A DNA stretch of 64,000 bases, from assembly GCA_022376925.1 (NCBI GenBank), contig JAIOJX010000032.1, positions 203,914,939 to 203,978,938 of the forward strand, read 5' to 3'. Each line of letters starts with the position of its first letter. Positions within the stretch are counted from its first letter, which is position 1. Position numbers and translations under genes: made by a program. The notes beneath the pieces were generated by a model that did not search any database, was not told the origin of the DNA, and worked only from the letters and a program-made list of their open reading frames with translations. This DNA is from Tragulus kanchil (taxonomy: Eukaryota; Chordata; Mammalia; Artiodactyla; Tragulidae). Positions 1 through 12,040 of the stretch are shown one piece after another.

Positions 1-810
1 TTTGGTTGTTACAAGTTTGAGATAATTTATTATGCTGTAATAGATCTACTATACAGTAATAGATCACTTCTGCAACGACTTAGATGAATTTGAAAAGGAA
101 GAGAGAAATTAGTTTTAATGCATTATCCTATCCGAGTAGCCTGCTATCTTACCAGAGCATGTGTCAGGATACATTATCATGATGGTGTGCTGCTGGACCT
201 GGATACAGCTCTTCACTAACGCCTTAAGAGAGAGATTCGCAGCTACTCAGCACTGAGAAAACTTCACAAATATGCAAAGTGTAATCGATATTATATAAAG
301 TCTATTTAACTACATATTTTAATACAATGTTAACAGCTGGGTTTGGCAGTAAGTGTTGATGCTGAGCTGGGTGCCGCTGGTGGCATGGTGGAGAACAAGC
401 TCTATCCGCAATATGTAAGCGGAGAAATGGAACATCAAGCTGGTGCCAGATACAAACAGTGTGGATGTGTTAGACTATGGAGAGATTTTCCCTCCTGAGC
501 ATACTCAAGTCGAGTCAGGGCAGCCAAGAAATCCCACCACTCACACAGCCACACAGCCCTGAAGGATGACTGGGTGAGCAGTCCAGCCGCAGCAGGTTAA
601 TGGACACCGTGAGACACAGCTCCACTCTAAAACTGACTCCTCCACGTGGAATTCACCTGGCTGAGAATCCATTTGAGTCTTTTAATTCCTTCAAGTGTGT
701 TGAGGAAAATCCTAGTATGTGGAAGGGTGTGGCAAATGCGAAACAAGTGAAAATCACTCTCATAGCAGGGTTTTGATCAGCTCAGTGTTAGGGGTCATGT
801 CTCCGTCTGT

Positions 811-909
811 GTGGGCTCAGCCATATCCAACTCTGCTACCCATGGACTATAGCCCACCAGGCTTCTCTGTCCGTGGCATTCCCGGGCAAGAATACTGGAG
901 TGGGTTGGT
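811..909 (-). mobile_element. Bov-A SINE fragment
   Basis: Reverse-strand Bov-A body: the stretch containing catggactatagcccacc and aagaatactggagtggg is the complement of the usual Bov-A sequence. The tRNA-like head is missing. It accounts for the short open frame over this stretch. Confidence 0.8.
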
Positions 910-1896
910 TCTTGTCTAGAGGCAATCAAAGTTCAGATTCTAAAGACAGCAAACATGTTGAGCTGTGGCTAGTTAAAGCAGAAAGTTTTAACCTAATCGA
1001 CCTAAAATGTTTGTGATACCAAATACAGGGATTACGGAAACATCCGCACCTCCGGACCCACAGAGACTGGGGAAAGAGATGTTTATTGTTTGGTTGTTAC
1101 AAGTTTGAGATAATTTATTATGCTGTAATAGATCTACTATACAGTAATAGATCACTTCTGCAACGACTTAGATGAATTTGAAAAGGAAGAGAAATTAGTT
1201 TTAATGCATTATCCTATCCGAGTAGCCTGCTATCTTACCAGAGCATGTGTCAGGATACATTATCATGATGGTGTGCTGCTGGACCTGGATACAGCTCTTC
1301 ACTAACGCCTTAAGAGAGAGATTCGCAGCTACTCAGCACTGAGAAAACTTCACAAATATGCAAAGTGTAATCGATATTATATAAAGTCTATTTAACTACA
1401 TATTTTAATACAATGTTAACAGCTGGGTTTGGCAGTAAGTGTTGATGCTGAGCTGGGTGCCGCTGGTGGCATGGTGGAGAACAAGCTCTATCCGCAATAT
1501 GTAAGCGGAGAAATGGAACATCAAGCTGGTGCCAGATACAAACAGTGTGGATGTGTTAGACTATGGAGAGATTTTCCCTCCTGAGCATACTCAAGTCGAG
1601 TCAGGGCAGCCAAGAAATCCCACCACTCACACAGCCACACAGCCCTGAAGGATGACTGGGTGAGCAGTCCAGCCGCAGCAGGTTAATGGACACCGTGAGA
1701 CACAGCTCCACTCTAAAACTGACTCCTCCACGTGGAATTCACCTGGCTGAGAATCCATTTGAGTCTTTTAATTCCTTCAAGTGTGTTGAGGAAAATCCTA
1801 GTATGTGGAAGGGTGTGGCAAATGCGAAACAAGTGAAAATCACTCTCATAGCAGGGTTTTGATCAGCTCAGTGTTAGGGGTCATGTCTCCGTCTGT

Positions 1897-1995
1897 GTGG
1901 GCTCAGCCATATCCAACTCTGCTACCCATGGACTATAGCCCACCAGGCTTCTCTGTCCGTGGCATTCCCGGGCAAGAATACTGGAGTGGGTTGGT
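1897..1995 (-). mobile_element. Bov-A SINE fragment (second copy)
   Basis: Same element as at 811-909, repeated because it lies inside duplication block 1. Confidence 0.8.
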
Positions 1996-2221
1996 TCTTG
2001 TCTAGAGGCAATCAAAGTTCAGATTCTAAAGACAGCAAACATGTTGAGCTGTGGCTAGTTAAAGCAGAAAGTTTTAACCTAATCGACCTAAAATGTTTGT
2101 GATACCAAATACAGGGATTACGGAAACAGCTGCCTAGGTGGAAGTCTGGTCTGTGATTTTGAACCTAGACATTTAAAGTCATTTGGCATATGTTAAATTA
2201 GTGGGTACTATGTGTCAGAAT

Positions 2222-2345
2222 CCTGGAGGAGGAAATGGCAACCCCCTTCCAGTATTTTTGCCTGGAGAATCACATGAACAGAGGAGTCTGGGGGGCTACA
2301 GTCCATGGGCCTGCAAAGAGTCAGACATGACTGAGCACACACATG
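2222..2345 (+). mobile_element. Bov-A SINE fragment
   Basis: Forward-strand Bov-A body with the landmarks ggaggaaatggcaaccc, ttgcctggagaatc, gctacagtccatggg and gtcagacatgactgagc. The tRNA-like head is missing. Confidence 0.8.
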
Positions 2346-2377
2346 TGTTAGATGCCACATTAAAAGATAGGACTCTA

Positions 2378-2669
2378 GGGCTTCCCTGGTGGTCCAGTGG
2401 GTAAACAGTCTGCCTTGCAGTGCAAGGCGCACCAGTTCGATCCCTGGCTTGGGAAGGTCCCACGTGCCACAGAGTGGCTGGATCAGTGTGTCCAATTACG
2501 AGCCAGTGCTCTGGAGTGCATGTGTCCAGAGCTGGTGCTCTGCGGTGAGAGCACCGCAATGCTCTCACTGCAATGGGAGGCCCACACATGCCAAAGAATA
2601 AAAAGATGGATAAAAATAAATATAAATAAAAAAGGTGTGATGATGAAAAGAACAAAAAAACATTATAAG
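2378..2669 (+). mobile_element. CHR-like tRNA-derived SINE with target-site duplication
   Basis: The head reads cttccctggtggtccagtgg and is followed by a tRNA B-box-like agttcgatccctgg. The body ends near ccaaagaataaaaagatgga in an A-rich tail. A perfect 13 bp direct repeat, agataggactcta, flanks it at 2365-2377 and 2670-2682, marking an L1-type insertion. It is the first of about ten copies of this SINE type in the window. Confidence 0.85.
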
Positions 2670-2904
2670 AGATAGGACTCTAAAGATGAGTAAGTCTGGA
2701 CTTCTAAGGAGGTGGCAAAGGAAAGACATGAAAACCTGTAATAATGTAAATGACAGAGCTCCAGGCAAGCAGGTGGCCTCTGTGGGATGGCAGTAGAAGG
2801 GGCACAGAGGAAGGGTCAGAGTTGGATCCAGAATGACAGCAATAATTTGCCAGAAGTGAACAGGGAAGGGAAAGACAGAGGAAATGTCACATACAAAAAC
2901 CCAG

Positions 2905-2990
2905 AAATAGCCAGGGATATACATATGACTAATCTGGGATTATACATATTTATAAACAACAAAACTCTGTAAAAGTAAAAAATAAAATAA
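2905..2990 (+). mobile_element. L1 3' end fragment
   Basis: The stretch with gatatacatatgactaatc and caaaactctgtaaaagt closely matches, in reverse complement, the start of the L1 fragment at 61681 in this window. It runs into an A/T-rich tail. Only the last 80 or so bases of the element are recognisable. Confidence 0.6.
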
Positions 2991-2999
2991 AAATAATTA

Positions 3000-3578
3000 T
3001 AAAATAATTTTAAAAAGAATAAATCATACTCTTGGAAAAAACCCAGAAATAGTAACGAAAAAAATCCCCCAAACTCTGCTGACTTCTTCAGCAGGGCTTA
3101 ATTAAAAGGACAGACAAGGGGATAAACTCCCCTTAGCTGGGCGTATCAGGTCCTTGAAGCTGCCCATCTCTCCCTGCCCCTCCCCCGCGTGCACACCGCG
3201 CTCGCCCAGCACGGCCCCCAGGCCTGCTCGTCCACACCTCCCTGCCTTCACACAGGGCGCTGGGATCCTCACTCAGCTAAAAGTCAGTCATCTGTCCTCT
3301 GCAGAATCTACTCTGGTCTTCTTCTGATAAAGCTTACTCCTTACCATGCCAAGATGCCTTTTACTGGCGTGCTTTTGGTACTGTGACAGTTCTTCATAAC
3401 AACTATTTCTTACTCACTGGACCAACCATTTAAGGCTAGTCAGCATTCTGGTCTTTGTCCACTCAAAGCCTGGCAATGTCACGGTCATGCAGTGTTTGCT
3501 GAATAAACAAATGCATGAAAACATGGACATTCCTCTCTCTGGAGCAGTCCTATGTTCCACCCAAAGAAGGGAAACTAG
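3000..3578. other. Unassigned sequence
   Basis: Single-copy sequence with no convincing exon, RNA gene or repeat family that I can name. Confidence 0.5.
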
Positions 3579-5934
3579 AATAACCCTTTAAGGTGTTAGT
3601 GGAATCAAATGGAAAATTCATTCGCTGAGTAGAAGTGGGTTCTTGTCCTTACTTTCCCACCAGGTAGGCAGGAGAGTTTGCACAATCCACTTAACTTCTC
3701 TGAGCCTCAGTTTTTAATACCTTTAAACCAGGGTCTGGATAGATTGTGTGGATATATTTACAGTTAAGTTTCATTTACTGAGCACTTAACTCTCTGGCAG
3801 ATCTTGTCAAAATGCTTTTCTATATCATTTAATTTTCCGTTGTTCCTGAGGACGAACCTAGGAATTTGGGGCATTTTACCCTTATTTCAAGTACAATAGT
3901 TTCAAAGAATCTGCCCTAAGTGACACAGCCAGTAAGTGGCTAAGGGGGAGGAATCCAAACAGGTTTGCCTCACTGAAGACCTGCTGGCAAACAAGCAGGC
4001 TCATACCATTTAAATGTAAGAGGGCAGATATTCTAAAATAAAAGACTTTAGACCTTCTGGAGTCATACAACAGTACTGATAAATGGCAGTGTTCTTTTAA
4101 TTTACTTTTCCCTGAGGAGACACTTTAGGGTGGTAGAGACAGGGTGATGGGTATGTGGCAATGCACCCGTCTTGAAAGGCAGAACATCCTTTCCAGATGA
4201 AAGGTCTGAGCCTAGAGAAAAGAAGGAAAATGCAAGATGAGATGACATGGAAAGGGAGGGTTAAAGGCAGAAAGGCAAGGGGAAGAGAGAAGAAAACAGG
4301 AAGGGACCCTGAGTCAAGCTGAGGATGATGATGAGGGGCTAGGTGGCGGGTAGTGGATGATGATGGGGCCCAGGGCTGGTGAGGCGCAGTGTGGTGGGAG
4401 GCAGGTGGCCACGCTGAGGAGAGAAGGATTCACCAGCATGGAAATTTCAGCCAAAATGGAAAGGGGATGGGATGACTTTATTTTTCTAAGAACTGAAGGA
4501 GTTAAAAGCAAGCGCTCAGCCCGAGCCTGAGGAGGGGAAATGAGAGAGACTGGTAAGAAAAACCATGACCCCGCAGGTCTGAAAGGAAGAACCTGCAGAC
4601 TGAAAGAGAGGTGATGATAGAGGGTGCCTGGAATGGGCCATTTCAATGCTTTAAACCTGTGCCAGGCTGAGTAATGTGGGCTTGAACTGGTGATGTACCT
4701 CAGCTCTGGGAGAGATGAGTCTCAGCATCATCAGCAACATAAAGAAACATTACAATAACCCTTTAAGGTGTTAGTGGAATCAAATGGAAAATTCATTCGC
4801 TGAGTAGAAGTGGGTTCTTGTCCTTACTTTCCCACCAGGTAGGCAGGAGAGTTTGCACAATCCACTTAACTTCTCTGAGCCTCAGTTTTTAATACCTTTA
4901 AACCAGGGTCTGGATAGATTGTGTGGATATATTTACAGTTAAGTTTCATTTACTGAGCACTTAACTCTCTGGCAGATCTTGTCAAAATGCTTTTCTATAT
5001 CATTTAATTTTCCGTTGTTCCTGAGGACGAACCTAGGAATTTGGGGCATTTTACCCTTATTTCAAGTACAATAGTTTCAAAGAATCTGCCCTAAGTGACA
5101 CAGCCAGTAAGTGGCTAAAAAGGGGGAGGAATCCAAACAGGTTTGCCTCACTGAAGACCTGCTGGCAAACAAGCAGGCTCATACCATTTAAATGTAAGAG
5201 GGCAGATATTCTAAAATAAAAGACTTTAGACCTTCTGGAGTCATACAACAGTACTGATAAATGGCAGTGTTCTTTTAATTTACTTTTCCCTGAGGAGACA
5301 CTTTAGGGTGGTAGAGACAGGGTGATGGGTATGTGGCAATGCACCCGTCTTGAAAGGCAGAACATCCTTTCCAGATGAAAGGTCTGAGCCTAGAGAAAAG
5401 AAGGAAAATGCAAGATGAGATGACATGGAAAGGGAGGGTTAAAGGCAGAAAGGCAAGGGGAAGAGAGAAGAAAACAGGAAGGGACCCTGAGTCAAGCTGA
5501 GGATGATGATGAGGGGCTAGGTGGCGGGTAGTGGATGATGATGGGGCCCAGGGCTGGTGAGGCGCAGTGTGGTGGGAGGCAGGTGGCCACGCTGAGGAGA
5601 GAAGGATTCACCAGCATGGAAATTTCAGCCAAAATGGAAAGGGGATGGGATGACTTTATTTTTCTAAGAACTGAAGGAGTTAAAAGCAAGCGCTCAGCCC
5701 GAGCCTGAGGAGGGGAAATGAGAGAGACTGGTAAGAAAAACCATGACCCCGCAGGTCTGAAAGGAAGAACCTGCAGACTGAAAGAGAGGTGATGATAGAG
5801 GGTGCCTGGAATGGGCCATTTCAATGCTTTAAACCTGTGCCAGGCTGAGTAATGTGGGCTTGAACTGGTGATGTACCTCAGCTCTGGGAGAGATGAGTCT
5901 CAGCATCATCAGCAACATAAAGAAACATTACAAT
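3579..5934. repeat. Direct duplication block 2 (period about 1.18 kb)
   Basis: Copy 1 is 3579-4756 and copy 2 is 4754-5934, abutting with a shared 3-base aat. The offset is 1175, rising to 1178 after three extra A bases near 5119. Content is MIR-like relics and purine-rich sequence. The 110-residue minus-strand frames in both copies are simply the same noncoding sequence repeated. The second half of copy 2 is repeated again in block 3, so bases 5542-5934 occur three times. Confidence 0.92.
3655..3930. mobile_element. MIR-type relics
   Basis: Contains the MIR hallmark cttctctgagcctcagttt on the minus strand, then a forward MIR-like stretch with tttactgagcac and gtgacacagccagtaagtgg. Both are ancient and diverged. 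They recur at about 4830-5110 in copy 2 of block 2. Confidence 0.6.
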
Positions 5935-7732
5935 TTTATAGTGATAAGAAGTATTATTAATACTGAAAAGACCCAGTCGTGTGTAGTACTCTGCAGTTTT
6001 CAGGCCATGTTCACGTAGAGGATCTTACTGAACTCCCACAACAACCTGAGCATCCTTGCTTCTCACCAGGCCACATCAGGCTGAAGTTCACTCAAGTGAG
6101 TTACCTCCAGTTCAGGAGGTTCCAGGTGGACTGGCATGTCAGTCTTCTCGTCCTGTGCCAGGGTTCTTTGTGTAGGAATAAAGCACAGCCTGTGCCTTTC
6201 AGAGACTCACAGTTCAGGAGAGCAAGAACAGAGGCACAGAAGACACTTAACATGAGGGGGAACGCACTATGCTCCATAAGAGTGGAGTTCAGGGCAAGGA
6301 GCAAATTTGGGGATAGCCAGAAAAGATCTGAGGAAACTCGGTTGGAGAGGAGAAAACAGCTACAAAAGCAAAGAGGCAAGGAGGAGAAAAACCTCGGAGT
6401 GTGGGCTCTAGAGGGAGGCTCTGCCCACGCCAGTCGCTCCCACCAGCACAGCAGCTGCAAGTGTAATCCTTCAACAAAAATGAAAAGCAACACCTGTAAA
6501 ACAAGGTACTGCTGTGTCTTGGTGAACAAGATCTGCACTTCAAGAAATTTACTCTAAGTCCAAAAGTATTGGGGTTGTGTGCTGGAGTCGGGGGGGGGGT
6601 GCCACATGTTCTTTGGAAAAGGGAGATGTTCCACTCTCTGGGGCCCAGGGCTGGAGGCAGTGTGGTGGGAGGCAGGTGGCCACGCTGAGGAGAGAAGGAT
6701 TCACCAGCATGGAAATTTCAGCCAAAATGGAAAGGGATGGGATGACTTTATTTTCTAAGAACTGAAGGAGTTAAAGCAAGCGCTCAGCCCGAGCCTGAGG
6801 AGGAAAAGAGAGAGACTGGTAAGAAAAACCATGACCCCGCAGGTCTGAAAGGAAGAACCTGCAGACTGAAAGAGAGGTGATGATAGAGGGTGCCTGGAAT
6901 GGGCCATTTCAATGCTTTAAACCTGTGCCAGGCTGAGTAATGTGGGCTTGAACTGGTGATGTACCTCAGCTCTGGGAGAGATGAGTCTCAGCATCATCAG
7001 CAACATAAAGAAACATTACAATTTTATAGTGATAAGAAGTATTATTAATACTGAAAAGACCCAGTCGTGTGTAGTACTCTGCAGTTTTCAGGCCATGTTC
7101 ACGTAGAGGATCTTACTGAACTCCCACAACAACCTGAGCATCCTTGCTTCTCACCAGGCCACATCAGGCTGAAGTTCACTCAAGTGAGTTACCTCCAGTT
7201 CAGGAGGTTCCAGGTGGACTGGCATGTCAGTCTTCTCGTCCTGTGCCAGGGTTCTTTGTGTAGGAATAAAGCACAGCCTGTGCCTTTCAGAGACTCACAG
7301 TTCAGGAGAGCAAGAACAGAGGCACAGAAGACACTTAACATGAGGGGGAACGCACTATGCTCCATAAGAGTGGAGTTCAGGGCAAGGAGCAAATTTGGGG
7401 ATAGCCAGAAAAGATCTGAGGAAACTCGGTTGGAGAGGAGAAAACAGCTACAAAAGCAAAGAGGCAAGGAGGAGAAAAACCTCGGAGTGTGGGCTCTAGA
7501 GGGAGGCTCTGCCCACGCCAGTCGCTCCCACCAGCACAGCAGCTGCAAGTGTAATCCTTCAACAAAAATGAAAAGCAACACCTGTAAAACAAGGTACTGC
7601 TGTGTCTTGGTGAACAAGATCTGCACTTCAAGAAATTTACTCTAAGTCCAAAAGTATTGGGGTTGTGTGCTGGAGTCGGGGTGGGGTGGGGGTGCCACAT
7701 GTTCTTTTGGAAAAGGGAGATGTTCCACTCTC
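5542..7732. repeat. Direct duplication block 3 (period about 1.09 kb)
   Basis: Copy 1 is 5542-6638 and copy 2 is 6639-7732. The first 200 bases of copy 2 have lost about nine bases relative to copy 1, mostly in homopolymers. The last 60 bases of copy 1 have lost about six relative to copy 2, including the G-run at 6589-6598. The interior offset is constant at 1088. Errors confined to the inner ends indicate two contig ends joined without merging. The 192-residue frame at 5979-6557 recurs at 7067-7645 but resembles no protein I know. Confidence 0.92.
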
Positions 7733-8626
7733 AGCGTGATGCTCTCATTCCTCAGAGAAATGTAAGAACTTCAGTTTTTCAAAACTCACTATTTCCCCCA
7801 AATAGAAGACGACTCTATTTGCCTCTCCTTTGACAGTAATCAGAAAAGATCAGAGTTGAAGTGGAAAAAGGCTATTTCATAGCAGAGGCACAGAACAAAA
7901 AAAGAAAAAAAACGGAGAGCTGTGTTTAGCACCTTACCCCACAATTAGGTATTTACCCTCCCAACACGCAAGCTCCATTGTGTTTACTATGCATATATAG
8001 TGAAGAAAAAAATGTGATATGGGAACATAGTAAGGGAGACTGCAAAGTGCTGAAACAGCATACCTGGCAGCTGCTAAAACAAAACTTCAAAGATTTGGCT
8101 TCTTTGAAAAGCCATCAGGCAGGACCCCACCCACTCCCTCTGCTAGCCACAGCTTCCCTGGGAGCTGGTACACGTAACCGCTTCCGCATGTTTGGCTCTG
8201 TTCCCCAGGGCTCCAGTCATTCTATAAGCCAAGTCAGAACTGCCAGCCAAGCAGGTGAGGGGCTGGGGGGCGGGGGTTCTCCCCAGTACCCCGTCACAGC
8301 CATGTCTCAGAAAATAAAATGATAATGCTAGAATCTGCTAAAAAGCCCCTTTCTCTCAGCTAGGTCAGCTCTGATTGGTCAGACACTAGTAATTCAAAAG
8401 CTCTCAGCTTTTGAGATTCCCGAGGCATTAAAATATGCCCCTTCCAGTACCACAAATTAGTTCAAGAACAGCATCTGTGGCAAATCTCGAGATCTAAACA
8501 AAAGAGGCTTGACATCTACAAAAGAGCCTAATCAAGAATATGCCTTGCTTTGTACTTTTTTCTTCTGCTCACAAGTTTGGGTCTTCATCACATCTTTGAA
8601 TCTTTTGGGTCAACCATCTTGTCCTG
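7733..8626. other. Unassigned sequence
   Basis: Single-copy sequence. The short frames lack protein-like features. I see no exon, RNA gene or named repeat. Confidence 0.5.
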
Positions 8627-8783
8627 TGCTGTCCAATGGTAGCCATGAGCCACATGTGGCTTTTGAGTACTTGCAATGTGGCTTGCATGATGAGGAACTG
8701 AATTTTTTTATTTTATTTAGTTAATTTAAAAATTGAAAATTCACATGTGGCTCATGGCTACCATATTGGATACCACTGATTTA
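8627..8783. mobile_element. hAT-type (MER-like) DNA transposon relic with strong inverted repeats
   Basis: The left end carries gtagccatgagccacatgtg and the right end its exact complement, separated by an AT-rich centre. The outer sequences tgtccaatgg and ccatattggata continue the inverted repeat imperfectly. This fits a short nonautonomous hAT element of the kind that begins with a tgtccaat-like end. The exact family name is uncertain. No coding capacity. Confidence 0.7.
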
Positions 8784-9040
8784 GCCACTTACCAAACATT
8801 TACTGAGTACTTTGTAGAGGAAAGCGTAAGGATGTAAAGATGGGCAAGTCTCAGTCTCTGCCCCTCAGAAGCTTACGATCTAACACAGGAGGTAAGACAA
8901 GTATCAGATGACTATAAAACAAGGAGGAGCAGTATGTGTCATAGCAGGGGAAAACAGATATTAGAACGCTGAGCAAGGAGATGGTGGCCCGACGTTATGC
9001 AGTCCCCATACTAACCACCCAGGTTGGGGATGCCAGCACC

Positions 9041-9575
9041 ATTGTCCCGTGGTATCTGCAGGGGACTGGTTCCAGGGTACTAAAGTCTGAGGATGTTCAA
9101 ACCCCTTACATAAAATGGCATAGTACCAGCATACAACCTACACATATCCTCTTATATACTTTAAATCATTTCTCGATTACTTCTGTGCCTGTGTGCTAAG
9201 TTGATTCCATTGCATCTGGCTCTGTGAGCCCCTATATAGCCTTCCAGGCTCCTCCATCCATGGGATTATCTAGGCAAGAATACTGGAGTGGGTTGTGATG
9301 CCCTCCTCCAGGGGATCTTCCCAACCCAGGGACTGAACCCACATCTCTTATGTCTCCTGTATTGGCAGGCGGGTTCTTTACCACTAGCGCCACCTGGGAA
9401 GCCTAGCTCACTTCGAATACCCAATATAATGTAAGTGCTGTGTAAACAGTTGCTGGACCATAGAGAATTCAAGTTATGTGTTTTGGTACTTCCTGAATTA
9501 TTTTTCCCTAAATATTTTGATCCATGGATGCAGACCTGTGGATCTCAGGGCTGAACAGAAGGATATCAGGACAGT
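9041..9575 (+). mobile_element. MER2-like Tigger DNA transposon relic, split by a SINE
   Basis: The landmarks gtggtatctgcaggggactg, ttccagggtactaaagtctg and the distal ccatggatgcagacctgtgg match the MER2/Tigger layout as I recall it. A Bov-tA at about 9187-9404 interrupts it. An ancient element with no coding capacity. Confidence 0.65.
9187..9404 (-). mobile_element. Bov-tA SINE
   Basis: Complete minus-strand Bov-tA. The Bov-A body comes first (aagaatactggagtggg), then the complement of the tRNA-like head ending in ccacctgggaagcc. It is inserted in the Tigger relic and is therefore younger than it. Confidence 0.85.
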
Positions 9576-11199
9576 GAGCAGAGAGGAACTACTGTAAAGA
9601 ACACCAAAAATCTGAAACATCACACATATGCAGTAAACACCACCGCTTACTAGTCAACCAATATGAAAAAGCTGCAATAAAGAGACAGTCATCCTGTACT
9701 AGGCTGTCAAGGATGCTAGATGCCTTTCACTCCTAGATACCTTCTCAGATTGGTTCTCAAGACTCCTGTGGCTTTGTTGGAGTGGGGAGAATGTTGGTAA
9801 AAACTAGGGCTCTGCCTTTTCCTCTCCTTCATGCTCTGCCTCTTCCAATAGCACCTCTCCTCCCTCTTCCCAAGGCAAAGGGCCTTTTGTTTGTAGGCCA
9901 CTTTTGATCTTAGATAACTAGGAAGAACTGAAGAAGGGTCGAAAGAGAAGCCATAGGACCTGACGACTTGGAAAGGCGGCCGTGTGAGCTCTAAACTCAA
10001 TGGAGAACAAACAGGGCTTCTTTCCCTAGTGTTCAGACCACCAGGCTAAGAAGAGCCACAACAATCAGTTGTCTGGCAATTACAATTGTGCACCAAGTCA
10101 GAGCTTCCTCTGAATTATATCTTTTAGGAACATGAATTTGGCAGATGAGGAATAGAGGGAAGAGAAAGCCTAAAGGGATCTGGGATGTCATCAGGGAAGG
10201 CTGCAGAAAGCCTGAACTGAGCTGAGCCCTTTAGGAGGAGAATCTGGGCTTGCCAAGACACAGGTGCACATGCAAAGACACAGGGAATCCATTCGTTTAT
10301 TCATTCTTTACTTAAATGTGTTCTTTATGTTTAAATGTGTACTATTTACCAAGGCACTGGGATATAATAGTGAATAAGACAACTTATATTTTCCTGAAGT
10401 AATGACAGGAAACTAACAGGATAAGTGCGAAAGATCAGTTTAAGGATGTAGTAACAGGAAAATGTACTATTTTTGACTCACTGCATTTGGCTGGAACTAA
10501 ATATGTGAAGAATAAAACTGGAAAGGTAGACTGGGGCCAGATACAGGTATTCACCTTGAAAATAAGGCCAAGTTATTTTTTGTTTTGTTTTTCGTTTTTG
10601 CAGTACATTGGAAGGTCTTTTTTACTTCTTTCTTAAAAGTTTTTTTTTTTTTTTTTTTATCAGAATTAACAAAATACTAAGAAAATCTTTAGAATAAACA
10701 AGACAAAGCCTTGAAACGTTGAAAAGACTTAGCCTTGAAAAGGAGAAGCACAGTTGTACCATATTCCCAAGACATATCCTCCAATTTATCTTTTTCAGTA
10801 ATAAAGTCAGTATTTTGCTATCTTTGAGTTTTTACCCATAATTTCTCACTTAGTTGTGAACTGGAGGAAAGAACAAGCTATGATTAATGACGCTCCATAA
10901 CCCCTCAACATCACTTTCTAGACCATTTGAGTTGTACGAACTGAAAAATCTCCTTTACGGTTAGGACCTAGCTTGACTGCAGCTTTTTCAAAGTGTTTGA
11001 ACTAATATATTTTATCAGTCAGACTGGTTCCCACTGACTGTCCCTTGAAAATGCCTTAAACACCTTATACATTTTCTCTCTTTTTCTTTCTCCCCTTTTC
11101 TGGACCAGTCTGTAGCCTAGGGCTGTGTTGAAACTCTTCCTGTGCAAAGGCTGATCTTTCTGCCCCAACTCTAGTACCTTTTCTGGACTGTGAGCTTCT
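9576..11199. other. Unassigned sequence with AT-rich and T-run stretches
   Basis: No recognisable gene. A T-run lies at about 10640-10660. A diverged L2/MIR-like stretch with gggatataatagtgaataag lies near 10360-10380. Confidence 0.45.
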
Positions 11200-11212
11200 C
11201 TGAGTCCATATA

Positions 11213-11435
11213 GAGGCTTCCCAGGTGGCGCAAGTGGTAAAGAACCCACCTGCCAATGCAGGAGATGGAAAAGACATGGGTTCTATCCCTGCGTCAGGAA
11301 GATATCCTGGAGAAGGGCATGGAAACCCACTCCAGTATTCTCATCTGGAGAATCCCATCGACGGAGCAGCTTGGTGGGCGACAGTCCATGGGGTCGCAAA
11401 GTCAGACATGACTGAAGTGACTTAGCACACATGCA
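11213..11435 (+). mobile_element. Bov-tA SINE with target-site duplication
   Basis: Full-length element. The tRNA-like head begins gaggcttcccaggtggcgc, the Bov-A body carries ggcatggaaacccactcc, and it ends at cagacatgactgaagtg. Direct repeats ctgagYccatata flank it at 11200-11212 and 11436-11448 with one mismatch. Confidence 0.9.
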
Positions 11436-11448
11436 CTGAGCCCATATA

Positions 11449-12040
11449 CCCTCTACTTTGGTCACTCGCTCTGTATTTCATGCGCCAAAAATAAACACCC
11501 AAGGGCAGTATTCTCCAGACTGTCCTGCTGAGTGTCAGCTCAAACGCAGAGGATGGAGCACATTTCTTGACCTGATAGATCCTCACATGGAGCCACGCAA
11601 AAGGGAACATGCAATTATCTCCTAATGACTAATTTTAGCCTCTCTGTCTACCCAAGCCTTAGCTGCCTCCCAGAGTCAGCTCACACATCTTTCTTTACCG
11701 TGAAGTTTCTTTACCACTTTCTCCAGTTATCGTGATCAATTTCTCCTCCGAAGTTTTACCACTTACAGCCCAGTCCTCGTTGTCTACAATTAAGCACATC
11801 TTGCCTTACAGGACTTGTATGAATGACTTAAACGACCATCAACTTTCCTCCTTGTGGACAGAGGGACCCCGTCTATTACTTCCTTCAGAGTCAGCCCCCT
11901 GCCTTGCATTTAGCACATATTCAGTAACATGCTAACTTTTTTTTTTAGGAGAACGCTGTTTTAACAACTACCAGATGAAGCCATTTACCAGCTGGAACAT
12001 TACTTATTACCAGTTTCACCTTTCTTCATTTTCAAATATT
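11449..12040. other. Unassigned sequence
   Basis: Single-copy sequence with short random frames only. Confidence 0.45.

Larger units (their letters stand above)
1..2128. repeat. Direct duplication block 1 (period about 1.09 kb)
   Basis: Bases 1-1042 recur at 1089-2128. The offset is 1088 and becomes 1086 after a two-base GA difference near base 110. The 46 bp between the copies matches neither copy. Copy 1 is cut by the window edge, so its true left end is unknown. Apart from a Bov-A fragment in each copy I recognise nothing in it, and no open frame looks like a gene. It belongs to the series of similar-length duplications that I infer to be assembly artefacts. Confidence 0.9.

Noticed and set aside
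2378..2470. tRNA gene at SINE heads, here and elsewhere
   Set aside because: Box-like motifs belong to tRNA-derived SINE heads; no complete cloverleaf or anticodon arm was seen.
5979..6557. 192-residue open frame, repeated at 7067-7645
   Set aside because: No family signature, low-complexity and MIR-like content; the second copy exists only because block 3 repeats the sequence, so its identity is not evidence of selection.
6577..6765. Small frame beginning MCWSRGGG
   Set aside because: Crosses the block 3 junction and a damaged G-run.
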